Shown here piece after piece: positions 28,825-37,833 of a stretch of 64,000 bases of DNA (positions are counted from its first letter, which is position 1; every line of letters begins with the position of its first letter). The translations under genes were made by a program, and so were the position numbers. The notes below the pieces were generated by a model. It saw only the letters and a list, made by a program, of their open reading frames with translations. It did no database searches and was not told the DNA's origin. The stretch comes from Dehalobacterium sp040766325 (GTDB lineage: Bacteria > Bacillota > Dehalobacteriia > Dehalobacteriales > Dehalobacteriaceae): contig JAXGQR010000001.1 of the NCBI GenBank assembly GCA_040766325.1, positions 124,001 to 188,000 of the forward strand. The letters are read 5' to 3'.

Positions 28825-28975
28825 GACATGGGAGACAGACCTATGGGAGAACACAGAGGACACATGGGAGCAACAGAAGGGACACATGAGGGACACATGG
28901 GGACTGGGACACAGGACACATGGGGACACATGGGGACACATGGGGACTGACCCCATGTGCATGTGTGCATGCGTG
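28825..28975. repeat. Tandem repeat cluster, word ACATGGGG
   Basis: Direct and inverted copies of GGACACATGGGG, ending in GGGGACTGACCCCATGTG. It falls right after the LysR stop and runs up to the UvrC-like gene. Frames across it encode repetitive peptides on both strands that are clearly not real proteins. Confidence 0.8.
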
Positions 28976-28998
28976 TGCACCAAAAAATGGAGTATGAT

Positions 28999-30120
28999 AT
29001 GAGCTTAAAGGATCTAGTCAAGAAATTGCCCTCAAAGCCTGGTGTCTATAGAATGAAGGATAAACGGGGCAATATTATTTATGTGGGGAAGGCAAAGAAC
29101 TTAAACCGGAGGGTTTCTCAATACTTTCAAAACCAAAAGAATCGGACGCCGAAAGTACGAGAGATGATAGAGCACATTGATGCGATAGATTATTTGGTTA
29201 CCGATACGGAGTTGGATGCCTTAATCAACGAATGCCGCCTGATCAAGGAATTGCAGCCTAGATATAATCGTTTGCTGAAGAATCCAGGGAAATACCTTTA
29301 TATAAAAATACCCGCCGAAAAATTTCCCCAAATTACCTGGGTAAACGAGAAAATTGATGACGGTGCTGAATATTTTGGTCCCTTTACCAGCCGGCAGCGG
29401 GTAGAGGCTTTCATCCAATATATCAATGAATTCTATTTCGTGCGAAAATGCACAAGCCCCCGATTAGTAAAGCGTACTAATGGCTGCCTCTATTACCAAT
29501 TAGGATCTTGTTTGGGGGTGTGTACCGGCAAGGTAAAGGTTGATGAATACGATCTGCAGATAGAAAAAATACGTCATCTCTTAAAGGGAAAGAATAAAGA
29601 TGCTGTCTCAAAACTCCTTCAAAAATTGGATAGAGCAGTAGCGGATCTAAAATTTGAAAAGGCATCCCAATACAGGGATTATTTTTTTGGACTTAAACAT
29701 ATCTTTGCAAAGCAGCAATTGGTGCAGTCATGTGGCAAAAAGAGAAATATCGTGGCAGTTGAATTCATTGACCAGGCACAGGCCAAATTATTCTTGATCA
29801 CAGGTAATAAGCTTTTGTACCGGAAAATGCTTAATCTTCCATCAGCAAATAATGTGAATAACGAGAAGAGGGAAGAATTTATCCGGTGCCTGAAGGACAT
29901 CTTTGTAGCTCAGCTTGTGCCGATAAAAGGCAGTATCTCCGGATTGACCCAGGAGGATATTGATGAAGCACAAATTATATACTCATATCTAAAGAAATAC
30001 AAAAAAAGAATCCTTACTTTTTGGTTACCGGCCAGCCATTTAAAGGATGCAACCGTTCTTGATACCACTGTGAAAAAAATTATTGATGGAATTGTTTTTG
30101 GCAATTTGAGCAACAAATGA
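28999..30120 (+). CDS. Truncated UvrC-like GIY-YIG nuclease
   Basis: About 373 residues. The GIY-YIG domain is at 1-95 (KPGVYRMKDKRGNIIYVGKAKNLNRRVSQYF) with catalytic Tyr and Arg residues present. A Cys-rich UvrC middle segment has CTSPRLVKRTNGCLYYQLGSCLGVC, and a UVR helix hairpin lies near 205-235. True UvrC (about 600 aa) continues with an RNase H-like nuclease and HhH domains; these are missing and the gene ends with a normal stop. The family therefore resembles Cho-type or other single-nuclease repair proteins. It may make only the 3' incision, or act outside excision repair. Start 28999 follows TGGAG. Confidence 0.8.
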   Translation: MSLKDLVKKLPSKPGVYRMKDKRGNIIYVGKAKNLNRRVSQYFQNQKNRTPKVREMIEHIDAIDYLVTDTELDALINECRLIKELQPRYNRLLKNPGKYLYIKIPAEKFPQITWVNEKIDDGAEYFGPFTSRQRVEAFIQYINEFYFVRKCTSPRLVKRTNGCLYYQLGSCLGVCTGKVKVDEYDLQIEKIRHLLKGKNKDAVSKLLQKLDRAVADLKFEKASQYRDYFFGLKHIFAKQQLVQSCGKKRNIVAVEFIDQAQAKLFLITGNKLLYRKMLNLPSANNVNNEKREEFIRCLKDIFVAQLVPIKGSISGLTQEDIDEAQIIYSYLKKYKKRILTFWLPASHLKDATVLDTTVKKIIDGIVFGNLSNK

Positions 30121-30284
30121 TAGATTCTTCATTTTTGAATTGGAATGGGATTCTACTAATCTGGACTTAACTTATGTTTTCCCCGTGAAATCCTGAGGGT
30201 TAACGAGATTATTATTGAATACTTATAACTTATAATATATAATCTTATTTATGATTATATTTAATAAAAGGGAGAGTGGTAGAA

Positions 30285-31190
30285 GTGAAAAAGTATTTAG
30301 TAGTATTAACGATAGTGTTATTAATGCTACTAAGCGTCGGTGCAGTTAATGCCCAAAGCCAAATCGGAGTTACCATTGACGGAGAGGAAGTTATATTTAC
30401 CGACGCTGCGCCGTTTATTGACGAGAATAGTCGTACATTGATTCCCTTAAGAGCAGCAGGGGAGGCCATGGGACTCACTGTTGACTGGGATCCGCAGCAA
30501 GGAGCTATTTTTACAAAAGAATATTCATGGGATAATGCTCCGCTACATAAAGATCTTGATGATGACGGTGAGATTGACGCTTATCTCGGACTGGAAAAAG
30601 TAGTCTTTAAGATCGGTGAGAATAAAGCGATTTATGAAGAATCCTGGTACGATAAAGATTCTTTACCGGATATTAATTTTCCTATTGAAGGCGGCATCGG
30701 CGAAATTACCATGGATACGGCAGCAATTATTAAGGATTCACGAATATATGCGCCTATGAGGTATCTTGCAGAAGCCTTTAGATATTATGTGGGCTGGGAA
30801 GCAAACACTGTAGTGCTAAATTATATGACTTCATGTGAAAAGCTTGGTATAGAGTTTGATATGATTGCATGTTGGGAGGACAGTCAAGGTTGGTTGTTCA
30901 CTGTTGATGAGGCTTCCGAGATTCAGGCACTTAATATTTTAAATGTTACCCTGCATGGAAATAATTTAAAACCCAGAGAGTTAACGGAGGATGAGCAGCT
31001 CACAGTTTACGAGAGTGGCGAAGATTTCGGTAAATATCTAAAAGGGTTTGTCGTGGAAAATAATTTAACCAATAATACATATTACCAATATCAAGTAAAA
31101 TTTACCGTGACCATGAAAGACGGTAGTGAAAAATTTGGATTTGCAAACTTTTATCTCTATTATCGTGGTGACCAGGGCGGTTACATATAA
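30285..31190 (+). CDS. Secreted stalk protein with copper amine oxidase N-terminal domain
   Basis: About 301 residues with a Sec signal peptide (YLVVLTIVLLMLLSVGAVNAQS). The repeat typical of the Cu_amine_oxidN1 domain is seen twice: DENSRTLIPLRAAGEAMGLTVDWDP and IYAPMRYLAEAFRYYVGWE. These domains occur on cell-surface proteins of Clostridia and do not by themselves make an oxidase. The C-terminal half is unfamiliar. GTG at 30285, with GGGAG upstream, is preferred to the GTG at 30276, which touches the site. Confidence 0.8.
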   Translation: MKKYLVVLTIVLLMLLSVGAVNAQSQIGVTIDGEEVIFTDAAPFIDENSRTLIPLRAAGEAMGLTVDWDPQQGAIFTKEYSWDNAPLHKDLDDDGEIDAYLGLEKVVFKIGENKAIYEESWYDKDSLPDINFPIEGGIGEITMDTAAIIKDSRIYAPMRYLAEAFRYYVGWEANTVVLNYMTSCEKLGIEFDMIACWEDSQGWLFTVDEASEIQALNILNVTLHGNNLKPRELTEDEQLTVYESGEDFGKYLKGFVVENNLTNNTYYQYQVKFTVTMKDGSEKFGFANFYLYYRGDQGGYI

Positions 31191-31207
31191 GCTAGGATAA
31201 ACGAGAA

Positions 31208-31345
31208 GGAAAAAGGCAAACAAAAAACATTAAACACAGGGAAAACACAAGGGGGCAGTTCTTTTGTTTTGGATGGCAATAACTTCCTAACACAGAAGAG
31301 CAGTCTCCTTGTGTTCGTTTGTCACCAACTCCGTCCCCGCGACAA
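31208..31345. repeat. Degenerate repeat cluster (word AACACAAGG / CCTTGTGTTC)
   Basis: AACACAAGGGGGCAGTTCTTTTG and CAGTCTCCTTGTGTTCG with partial inverted copies and CCGTCCCCGCGAC. It looks like an eroded member of the repeat family, between two stalk-protein genes. Confidence 0.55.
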
Positions 31346-31427
31346 CCCTGGAACAAAAAATACGTCTCCTACGTCTCTTAAGTTAAGAACGATTACAAGA
31401 GCATACTTTGGAAAAGGGGAGGATTAA

Positions 31428-32660
31428 ATGAAAAATCTATGGAAAACCGTGGCATTTACTTTAATGGTCCTGCTTGTTCTGTCAAGCACTGCTACAGCAA
31501 AGATTAATACTAAGGCAAGTGATATCCAAGTTAAGATAAATTTCTTTGGGGAATGGGGGGAGATCCTCCAGAACCATTTAGAATTTGAGAAAAAAGAACA
31601 ACCCAAGATAGAAAATGGCAGAGTATTAATTCCCTTAAGAAAAATAGCGGAGAATTTTGGGTATACCGTTGTATTTGATCATAAGACTAAGAAAATCGAT
31701 GTGACAGATTTTTACGGGAAAAAGGTGGCACTAACACTTAACAGTAAAAAAGCTCTGGTCAATAACGAAAGGGTAGAGTTGGATGTACCGGCCAGAGTAT
31801 TTAATCAAATAACCTTTGTGCCTCTCAGGTTTATCAGTGAAAACTTTGATCAGGCGGTAAAATGGGACGATAAGCAGCGCACCGTGCTTATCGATAATTT
31901 TACTATTTCCACACCAGAGTATCTTTTTAATCAAAAAACATTGGAATTATCTAAGCGAGATGCATCAGACAAGGGTAAGATTCTTCTGGGAGAGGTCCCT
32001 ATGAGTGTGGATTTGGTTAGTATGCAGGTGACAAAGACCAAAAACGGAAATGATGTCATTGTGATTAATAATAATTATGGGGCACCTCATATCTTCTTTG
32101 AGGTCCATACTATTTACGTAGGTGACAATAAAATTATCGATCAAATGGCGGTAAATACCTTATTTCATGGGAAGGAAGTGCTCAGTTCCGATGGAGAAAA
32201 GGTTGTCTTGGGGAATGGAAAAATAGCCCGCGTGTATGATGATAAAACGAAGAAGCTGCTTAATGAATATGATTTACAAAATCTATTTGCCGGGGAAAAG
32301 GGTAGGGAAAATGATCCGGTGCCCGATGGCGGCCGGGAAACATCCTATGCGGTGCTCGGCTTCGGGGATAATTATATCCTGGTAAGGGATGCATTTCTAA
32401 TGCTCACCAAACTAGCTTATTTAGATGCCCCGAACACGGAAACTGTTGACCTTTATAAGGTTTTGCTTACAGAGCAGGAACAGGAAGAAGCACTGGCTGA
32501 TGGCGGCCCCTTTGGCAGTGGGGATCGCTTAACATTTATGAAAGAAAAAGACGGCAAGTTGATTTTTCAAAGGTCCTATGATGAAGGCTCAACTACGAAA
32601 ACTAAAGAAGTAGCATATATACTAAATACAAAAAATGCTTTGGAGGACAGGGAACAATAA
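31428..32660 (+). CDS. Secreted stalk-domain protein (Cu_amine_oxidN1), second copy
   Basis: A 410-residue protein with a signal peptide (WKTVAFTLMVLLVLSSTATA). The stalk domain covers about residues 50-165, with NGRVLIPLRKIAENFGYTVVFD and NQITFVPLRFISENFDQAVKWD. The C-terminal 240 residues are beta-rich and not recognised. It is paralogous to the preceding gene only in the stalk domain, and the two probably serve the cell surface. Start follows GGGGAGGATTAA. Confidence 0.82.
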   Translation: MKNLWKTVAFTLMVLLVLSSTATAKINTKASDIQVKINFFGEWGEILQNHLEFEKKEQPKIENGRVLIPLRKIAENFGYTVVFDHKTKKIDVTDFYGKKVALTLNSKKALVNNERVELDVPARVFNQITFVPLRFISENFDQAVKWDDKQRTVLIDNFTISTPEYLFNQKTLELSKRDASDKGKILLGEVPMSVDLVSMQVTKTKNGNDVIVINNNYGAPHIFFEVHTIYVGDNKIIDQMAVNTLFHGKEVLSSDGEKVVLGNGKIARVYDDKTKKLLNEYDLQNLFAGEKGRENDPVPDGGRETSYAVLGFGDNYILVRDAFLMLTKLAYLDAPNTETVDLYKVLLTEQEQEEALADGGPFGSGDRLTFMKEKDGKLIFQRSYDEGSTTKTKEVAYILNTKNALEDREQ

Positions 32661-32765
32661 ATATTTTTATTTTTTTATAGAATAGGCAGGAAATTTGGCT
32701 GCGATGCATGAATTATGGGGAAAGATACATAAGTATAATGGATTATAAGGTAGGAGATTGCCATA

Positions 32766-33725
32766 ATGAACAAATACTACTACGGGTTGGCCTTTGTCTT
32801 ATTGTCTGCCTTTTGTTCTGCATCGATGCCCTCATTTGTTAAGATGGCGTATGCAAATGATGTCTCGGTTATGACAGTGCTGTTTTTTAGATTTTCCTTG
32901 ACGGCAGCAGTGCTTTTTAGCATTCTATTTATTACCAAACAGAACATACGCCTAGATAAAAAGAGTCTGCTGGGACTGTTTTTGATTGGTTCAATTTTGG
33001 GTACAGCACAGTCTGCTGCTTTTTTTCTGCCTTAAATTACATTCCGGCTTCCCTGGCAATTCTGATTGCCTATGTGTATCCGGCATTTACCGCAATCGTC
33101 ACCAGCCTGTGGGATCATGAACCGATTACAAAGCAAATTGCTTTGTCCCTCCTTGTCTGTTTTGCCGGTTTAATCCTGATGCTGGGTACTGCGGTAGGTG
33201 AGATCAAAGTTTTCGGGATCATCCTTGCTCTAGCATCAGCTTTTTTACACCGGATACGTTGTGCTGTGTAATAGGATCATGAAAAAGATGTCGCCCCTCA
33301 TTACCGGTTCTTTTATTTCTCTTTTTGCCATGTTGGGAACAATTTTTCTGAGCTTATTTTATGACAGCGGCATTAACTTCGCCTTTCAAAGTACCGCCTG
33401 GCCCAGTATATTTGGCTTGGCGTTATTTTCCGTTTTTACCATCCTTGCCCTTTTCAAGGGCTTAAAATTACTTGGCCCCACAAAAACATCAATTCTTAGC
33501 ACATCGGAACCTCTTTTTGGTGTGGTGATTGCCATGATTTTATTTCAAGAGCGGCTGACCCTGGTGCAGTGGTTGGGGGCGGCAGGGGTGATTGCCGGCG
33601 CGGTGCTGGCGGTCTATGAACCAAACACAGATTTAAAAGCGGTGACCGGTGCTAAGACCGAATTAGTAGTATCGGATCCAATACAGGCCGATCTTAAACC
33701 GGGACAGGGGCAAAGTAAGCTGTGA
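32766..33725 (+). pseudogene. EamA/DMT family exporter with two frameshifts
   Basis: The whole stretch encodes one ten-helix drug/metabolite transporter of about 319 residues in three frames. The first break is at the T7 run near 33020: adding one T gives AAFFSALNYIPASLAILIAYVYP. The second is at the T6 run near 33241: removing one T gives LASAFYTGYVVLCNRIMKK. Both lie in homopolymers, and the sequence on either side is fully conserved in type, which is the pattern of miscounted homopolymers rather than of decay. RBS GGTAGGAGATTGCC. The C-terminal tail after residue 290 is hydrophilic. Confidence 0.85.
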
Positions 33726-33883
33726 AATAACCTGTGTAGGCCCTAAAAGAAATTCCTAAGCACCAAAAGAAATTCACTATACGGGTAAGTATTTATGATA
33801 TTATGGCGATTTCAATATTATAGCGGAACTATAAAGGTAGCACGCAGGGGATGACTCTTGGTACACTCAGAGAGGATGCAAAA

Positions 33884-34195
33884 TTGAAATATAAAAACCC
33901 GAACTATAGAAAAATTAAGGGCAGTCATGTATTAATTGTCTCTTGTGGATACTGTAAAACTGATATCGCCAGATACCAGAAAATTGGTAGAGGCAATCTG
34001 TTGAGATTGCACATTGATCGAATGATCGAGAGCTCTGTTGATTTTTCTAAAAATCACGGGACACTGCTTTGCCCTAATTGCCATGAGCAATTAGCAACAA
34101 AAGCAAACTTGAAGGGAGAAAAAAAAGAAGTCTATAAAATGATTCGCGGTGCTTTTAATACTAGGAAGGATAAGTATAGGAAGGATAAGTATTAG
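33884..34195 (+). CDS. Small zinc-ribbon protein, possibly HNH-related
   Basis: About 104 residues with two CxxC motifs (SCGYCKTDI and LLCPNCHEQL), probably one zinc site. The second half (LRLHIDRMIES...LLCPNCHE) recalls the Zn-binding frame of HNH nucleases, but the conserved Asp-His-Ile core is not intact, so nuclease activity is doubtful. The TTG at 33884 has AGAGAGG upstream; an ATG at 33851 is a longer option with a poor site. The tail repeats RKDKY twice. Confidence 0.5.
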   Translation: MKYKNPNYRKIKGSHVLIVSCGYCKTDIARYQKIGRGNLLRLHIDRMIESSVDFSKNHGTLLCPNCHEQLATKANLKGEKKEVYKMIRGAFNTRKDKYRKDKY

Positions 34196-34314
34196 AAGCA
34201 AACCGGGCGAAGGTATCCTTGACGCATATATTAGTTTCCAAATTTATTGTTATAAGAAGGAATTATTAATATTTTGAAGAATCAAATATCAATAAAAATA
34301 GGAGGTATTATGAC

Positions 34315-34773
34315 ATGAAAATGTTAGTTTGCGTCGATGGTTCAGAGCTAAGTATGAAAGCTGTTGGTGAAGCAGCCAAAATTGCCGGAGCCTGTGATAT
34401 CCATGAAGTATCGATTATCTATGTATGTGAAAGCAAACTCGACTGGCAAATCCTACCTAGTGATCACACCGCTACGATATCAAAAGAGGATATAAAACGA
34501 ATGCATGATTATGTATTTCAGTGTGATTATGATAAAAATCAAAAAATATTGTTGGAGGCAAAGGAAGTATTTGCAAAAAATAACATTGAAGCAAAAACTA
34601 TCTTTAAGGAAGGACATCCTGCTCAAACCATTATTGATATAGCGAACGAAGAGGGATATGACTTGGTTGTCATGGGGAGTAGAGGGTTAGGAGGACTTAA
34701 AAAACTATTCCTCGGCAGCGTAAGTAGTGCTGTAATACAGGAAGTAAAATCCAATGTTTATTTGGTTAAATAA
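34315..34773 (+). CDS. Universal stress protein, UspA family
   Basis: A 152-residue Rossmann-like protein with the ATP-binding signature MGSRGLGGLKKLFLGSVSSAV (GxxG-x9-GS) at residues 120-140, and the N-terminal VCVDGSELSMKAV strand-helix. Cytoplasmic stress protein that binds ATP. RBS AAAATAGGAGG precedes the ATG. Transcribed alone. Confidence 0.92.
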   Translation: MKMLVCVDGSELSMKAVGEAAKIAGACDIHEVSIIYVCESKLDWQILPSDHTATISKEDIKRMHDYVFQCDYDKNQKILLEAKEVFAKNNIEAKTIFKEGHPAQTIIDIANEEGYDLVVMGSRGLGGLKKLFLGSVSSAVIQEVKSNVYLVK

Positions 34774-34825
34774 AAGCTTGTTTTTATTAGGAAGCACATT
34801 TTATTTTTATTAACCGAAGGGACAG

Positions 34826-35015
34826 GTAAGGTGATTGAATTTTTATGGGAATCAATCAACGAATCTGTCCCCGTGTTTTTTTAGGTTTACATGCTGTTAT
34901 TTCCGGATATCAGGAGTAAGGGGCAGGAAATGCGCAAATATTGCAGAACAACATTCTTTAGGTTGTCGCCAACCCCGTCCCTGTGACACGTCCGTCCCTG
35001 TGACACGTCCAAGAA
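34826..35015. repeat. Repeat cluster (GGGACAG...CTGTCCCC, and tandem CGTCCCTGTGACA)
   Basis: GAAGGGACAG near 34816 pairs loosely with CTGTCCCCGTG near 34866. At 34975-35010 CGTCCCTGTGACACGTC occurs twice in tandem. It is another variant of the word-changing family, between uspA and the second EamA gene. Confidence 0.6.
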
Positions 35016-35040
35016 TTATTGATGATGTTAAGGAGACAAA

Positions 35041-35970
35041 ATGAAACAAAACGAGACCTTTTTCTCGATACTGATATTGGCTGCAGCGATGCTTTGGGGA
35101 ACAACAGGCACAGCGCAGTCTTTCGCCCCTCCTGGTGCTTCGCCATTATCCATAGGATCTGTGCGTCTAGCGGTAGGAGGAGCAGCCCTTCTGATTTTTG
35201 CCTGGCAGAAGGGGGCTTTAAGCGGAAAGACTCTCTGGCTTAACGCGAAGACATTCCTCGCTGCAGGTTGTATGGCTGCCTATAATCTTTTATTTTTTGC
35301 CGGGGTCTTAAAAACAGGGGTTGCTGTGGGAACAATGGTGACCATTGGCAGCGCGCCGGTGTTTGCCGGCCTGATATCTCTGATGGTCCGGCGAGAGAAT
35401 CCTGGGCTGAAATGGGCAGGAGCTACTTTGCTCTCTGTAATTGGCTGTGTTTTGTTGATTACAGGAGGACAGAAATTAGCGGTGAATTTTATCGGTATTA
35501 TTCTGGCCTTGGGGGCTGGTATCTCTTATGCGCTCTATGCTGCTGTCAGCAAGAAACTATTAGAGTCTCATCCTCCGGAAGCTGTGACCGGTGTCGTGTT
35601 TTCTCTCGGGGCATTATTCCTATCTCCTTTTCTCTTTTTTTACGATTTGAGTTGGCTGAAGTCTATTCAAGGGATGGGCGTTGCCTTACATTTAGGATTG
35701 TTTGCTACTGCTCTTGCTTATGTTTTATTTTCCCATGGTTTGGCAAAAATTCCTTTCCCCAAAGCGGTAACTTTATCCCTTGCGGAACCGGTGACTGCAG
35801 CCGCCTTAGGTTTGTTTTTGTTAAAAGAAGAATTATCACTCATTTCTCTAGTCGGAATGATTTTAGTTTTTGCCGGATTGGTTATCCTGTCTTTAGCGGG
35901 ATTAAAGAAAAAAGAAAAAAATGATGAAGAACCCGAACACGAGCGGGCAGTACCCAATAAATTGTCCTAG
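35041..35970 (+). CDS. EamA/DMT family transporter (intact)
   Basis: A 309-residue carrier with ten hydrophobic helices in two EamA repeats: AAAMLWGTTGTAQSF at the start, and LGAGISYALYAAVSKKL at the start of the second half. Close in type to the metabolite/amino-acid exporter RhaT/YwfM group; substrate unknown. Start with AAGGAGACAAA. The frame is clean, unlike the EamA gene 2.3 kb upstream. Confidence 0.9.
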   Translation: MKQNETFFSILILAAAMLWGTTGTAQSFAPPGASPLSIGSVRLAVGGAALLIFAWQKGALSGKTLWLNAKTFLAAGCMAAYNLLFFAGVLKTGVAVGTMVTIGSAPVFAGLISLMVRRENPGLKWAGATLLSVIGCVLLITGGQKLAVNFIGIILALGAGISYALYAAVSKKLLESHPPEAVTGVVFSLGALFLSPFLFFYDLSWLKSIQGMGVALHLGLFATALAYVLFSHGLAKIPFPKAVTLSLAEPVTAAALGLFLLKEELSLISLVGMILVFAGLVILSLAGLKKKEKNDEEPEHERAVPNKLS

Positions 35971-36064
35971 GATGAGTTTACATGAAAAAACCAAAAAAGA
36001 TTCTCCTCCTGGGTGAAATATTAGTATGAGATATAATAATCGGATTAAAAGAGGAGGTAGTGAT

Positions 36065-36454
36065 TTGGAATTCTTTGCAGAATATTTGGCGCTTATAGAT
36101 AACGCCCAGAATCGGGAACGCATGGCAGAGGTTTTGAACTGGGTGAGTGAAAAATTCCCCAATTTAAAGCCCAGAATTGCTTGGAATCATCCCATGTTTA
36201 CTGAGCACGGTACATTCATTATCGGTTTTAGCGCCGCAAAGCATCATATGGCTGTTGCCCCCGAAAGAGCAGGAATTATTCGTTTTTCCGATGAAATTAA
36301 AGAGGCCGGATATGAACACTCTAAAGAGCTGGTACGTATTCCGTGGGATAAACCCTTTAATTTTTCATTACTTGAGAAATTAATCCGATTCAATATTGTG
36401 GAAAAGGCAGAAACTTCAACCTTTTGGCGAAAAAGTGATGGGGAGATAAAATAA
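36065..36454 (+). CDS. DUF1801 protein (YdhG-like)
   Basis: About 130 residues of the DUF1801 fold with ISWNHPMF-type core (RIAWNHPMFTEHGTFIIGFSA), HHMAVAPE and the C-terminal PWDKPFNFSLLEKLI. Bacillus relatives include YdhG; one relative is reported as an iron chaperone, but the general role is unknown. TTG at 36065 with GAGGAGGTAGTGAT before it is the best start; an upstream ATG at 36026 lacks a site. Confidence 0.75.
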   Translation: MEFFAEYLALIDNAQNRERMAEVLNWVSEKFPNLKPRIAWNHPMFTEHGTFIIGFSAAKHHMAVAPERAGIIRFSDEIKEAGYEHSKELVRIPWDKPFNFSLLEKLIRFNIVEKAETSTFWRKSDGEIK

Positions 36455-36535
36455 ATAACACGTAACACGGGGTAACAGGAACACGAGGGAGCGTAACACG
36501 AGGGGGCAGTCACCTCGTGTTAGCCGTGTTACCAT
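36455..36535. repeat. Inverted repeat of the word family (word: GTAACACG)
   Basis: CACGTAACACGGGGTAACAGG, then GTAACACGAGGGGGCAGTCACCTCGTGTTAGCCGTGTTAC. The inner arms AACACGAGG/CCTCGTGTT are inverted. Lies between convergent genes and may double as a terminator. Confidence 0.75.
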
Positions 36536-36554
36536 GCATTGAACTTAATTTAAA

Positions 36555-37673
36555 TTAATCATCTCGGTCATCTTTTTCAAATTCCACTACTCTACCAGTA
36601 TAGCCGTCAATTTCTAATTCATACTCGTATGCGCCGGCAATGATTTCGATTTTGTATACCGTTTGGTCATCATCATCCAACTTAAATTCAACGATCATTC
36701 CACCGCCAACCTTATTTAAGGCAATCTCTTTGGCCTTAGCTTCGCCGATGAGATCATTAGTCTTTGTCGTGGATTTTGGTGCAGATTTTGATGTTGCTTT
36801 TGCCTTTTCGTCATCATCATCCCGGTCATCTTTCTCAAATTCCACTACTCTACCGGAATAGCCGTCAATTTCTAATTCATACTCATATGCGCCGTCAATG
36901 ATTTCGATTTTGTATTCCGGTCGGCCATCATCATCATCCAACTTAAATTCAACAATTTTTCCACCACCAACTTTATTTAAGGCAATTTCTTTAGCTTGGG
37001 CTTCACTGATGAGGGTTTTGGTAGTTCCACCTTGCTGACTATCTTTTGCTTCGACAACGGCAATTCGATTCACGTTGATGTTTTCAACGAGATTGGTGAA
37101 TAAATCTTCCGGGTTAACATTTTTGGATTTAGCAAATGCGATAAGTTCCATTAAAGTCATGTTTTCCAGAGCATCATCATCTAAATCATCAAATAATTCA
37201 TTAATTCTTCCAGACACAATTTCCCTGCTGCTTTTTCTTGAGCTCAGATCATCAGGTATTGATTGATTTACTATTATTGCTTCTATTTGTTTGTTTTCTA
37301 AGTAAGCTGCGATAGCTGCATTCAGCTTATTTAATACTTTCCCGCTAACTTGATCATCATTTACCGTAATCATGACCAAATTATCCTTGCCCCCTGCAAT
37401 ATATCCTTTTAATACCATCAGATCTGCCAGATCTTCAATAGTACTTTCCAGGTTCCGACCCTTAATTGTGAAATCACTAAGCATTTCTTTTGCATCATCA
37501 TTTAAAGGATTGACCTGGACAACTCTGTCAAGGCGATTGGATACGATCTCAATACTGGGATTCACATCTAGGGTTAAGGAATATGATGGTTCTGTTAGTT
37601 TTACTCCTACAAAGACCGTAACTGCCACCAAGGTCAGTAGTGCGATCAAGCCAATTTTTTTATTTTTACTCAT
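36555..37673 (-). CDS. Membrane-anchored RsgI-like domain protein with two PepSY repeats
   Basis: A 372-residue protein: an N-terminal membrane helix (KIGLIALLTLVAVTVFVGV), then the extracellular RsgI-type domain beginning SLTLDVNPSIEI (about residue 34). Two near-identical PepSY repeats follow (ALNKVGGG...YEYELEIDGYxGRVVEFEKDDRDD, about 225-285 and 305-372), joined by a Lys/Ser/Thr linker. It has no cytoplasmic anti-sigma part. The Asn-Pro in the DVNPS motif is the site of autoproteolysis in clostridial RsgI proteins. It is the third gene of the ECF sigma operon, 83 bases after the anti-sigma gene. PepSY repeats often inhibit or bind other proteins; the role here is inferred as a partner or decoy in signalling. 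Confidence 0.75.
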   Translation of the reverse strand: MSKNKKIGLIALLTLVAVTVFVGVKLTEPSYSLTLDVNPSIEIVSNRLDRVVQVNPLNDDAKEMLSDFTIKGRNLESTIEDLADLMVLKGYIAGGKDNLVMITVNDDQVSGKVLNKLNAAIAAYLENKQIEAIIVNQSIPDDLSSRKSSREIVSGRINELFDDLDDDALENMTLMELIAFAKSKNVNPEDLFTNLVENINVNRIAVVEAKDSQQGGTTKTLISEAQAKEIALNKVGGGKIVEFKLDDDDGRPEYKIEIIDGAYEYELEIDGYSGRVVEFEKDDRDDDDEKAKATSKSAPKSTTKTNDLIGEAKAKEIALNKVGGGMIVEFKLDDDDQTVYKIEIIAGAYEYELEIDGYTGRVVEFEKDDRDD

Positions 37674-37756
37674 AAAAATTTCCTCCTTGTATTTTGTCTT
37701 TACACTTAGTTAACGCAGAAGTTCGGCAATTTATTGCATCAAAATTAAAAATATTT

Positions 37757-37833
37757 CTAATCGTCATCATCGTCGTTGTCGTCGTCATCATCATTATCAT
37801 CATCGTCGTCGTCGTCATCATCGTCATCATCTT
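37757..37833. repeat. Trinucleotide (GAT/GAC)n tract coding for poly-Asp
   Basis: Imperfect CAT/CGT (read GAT/GAC on the minus strand) triplets encode the poly-Asp tail of the anti-sigma factor. Triplet tracts change length by slippage in steps of one residue without breaking the frame. Confidence 0.85.

Noticed and set aside
28825..28975. Repetitive peptide-coding ORFs across the ACATGGGG array on both strands
   Set aside because: All frames are open only because the repeat lacks stops; no ribosome site and no protein family.
34974..35012. Operator or riboswitch in the tandem CGTCCCTGTGACA units
   Set aside because: They match the repeat family found in other gaps and are not specific to the EamA gene.
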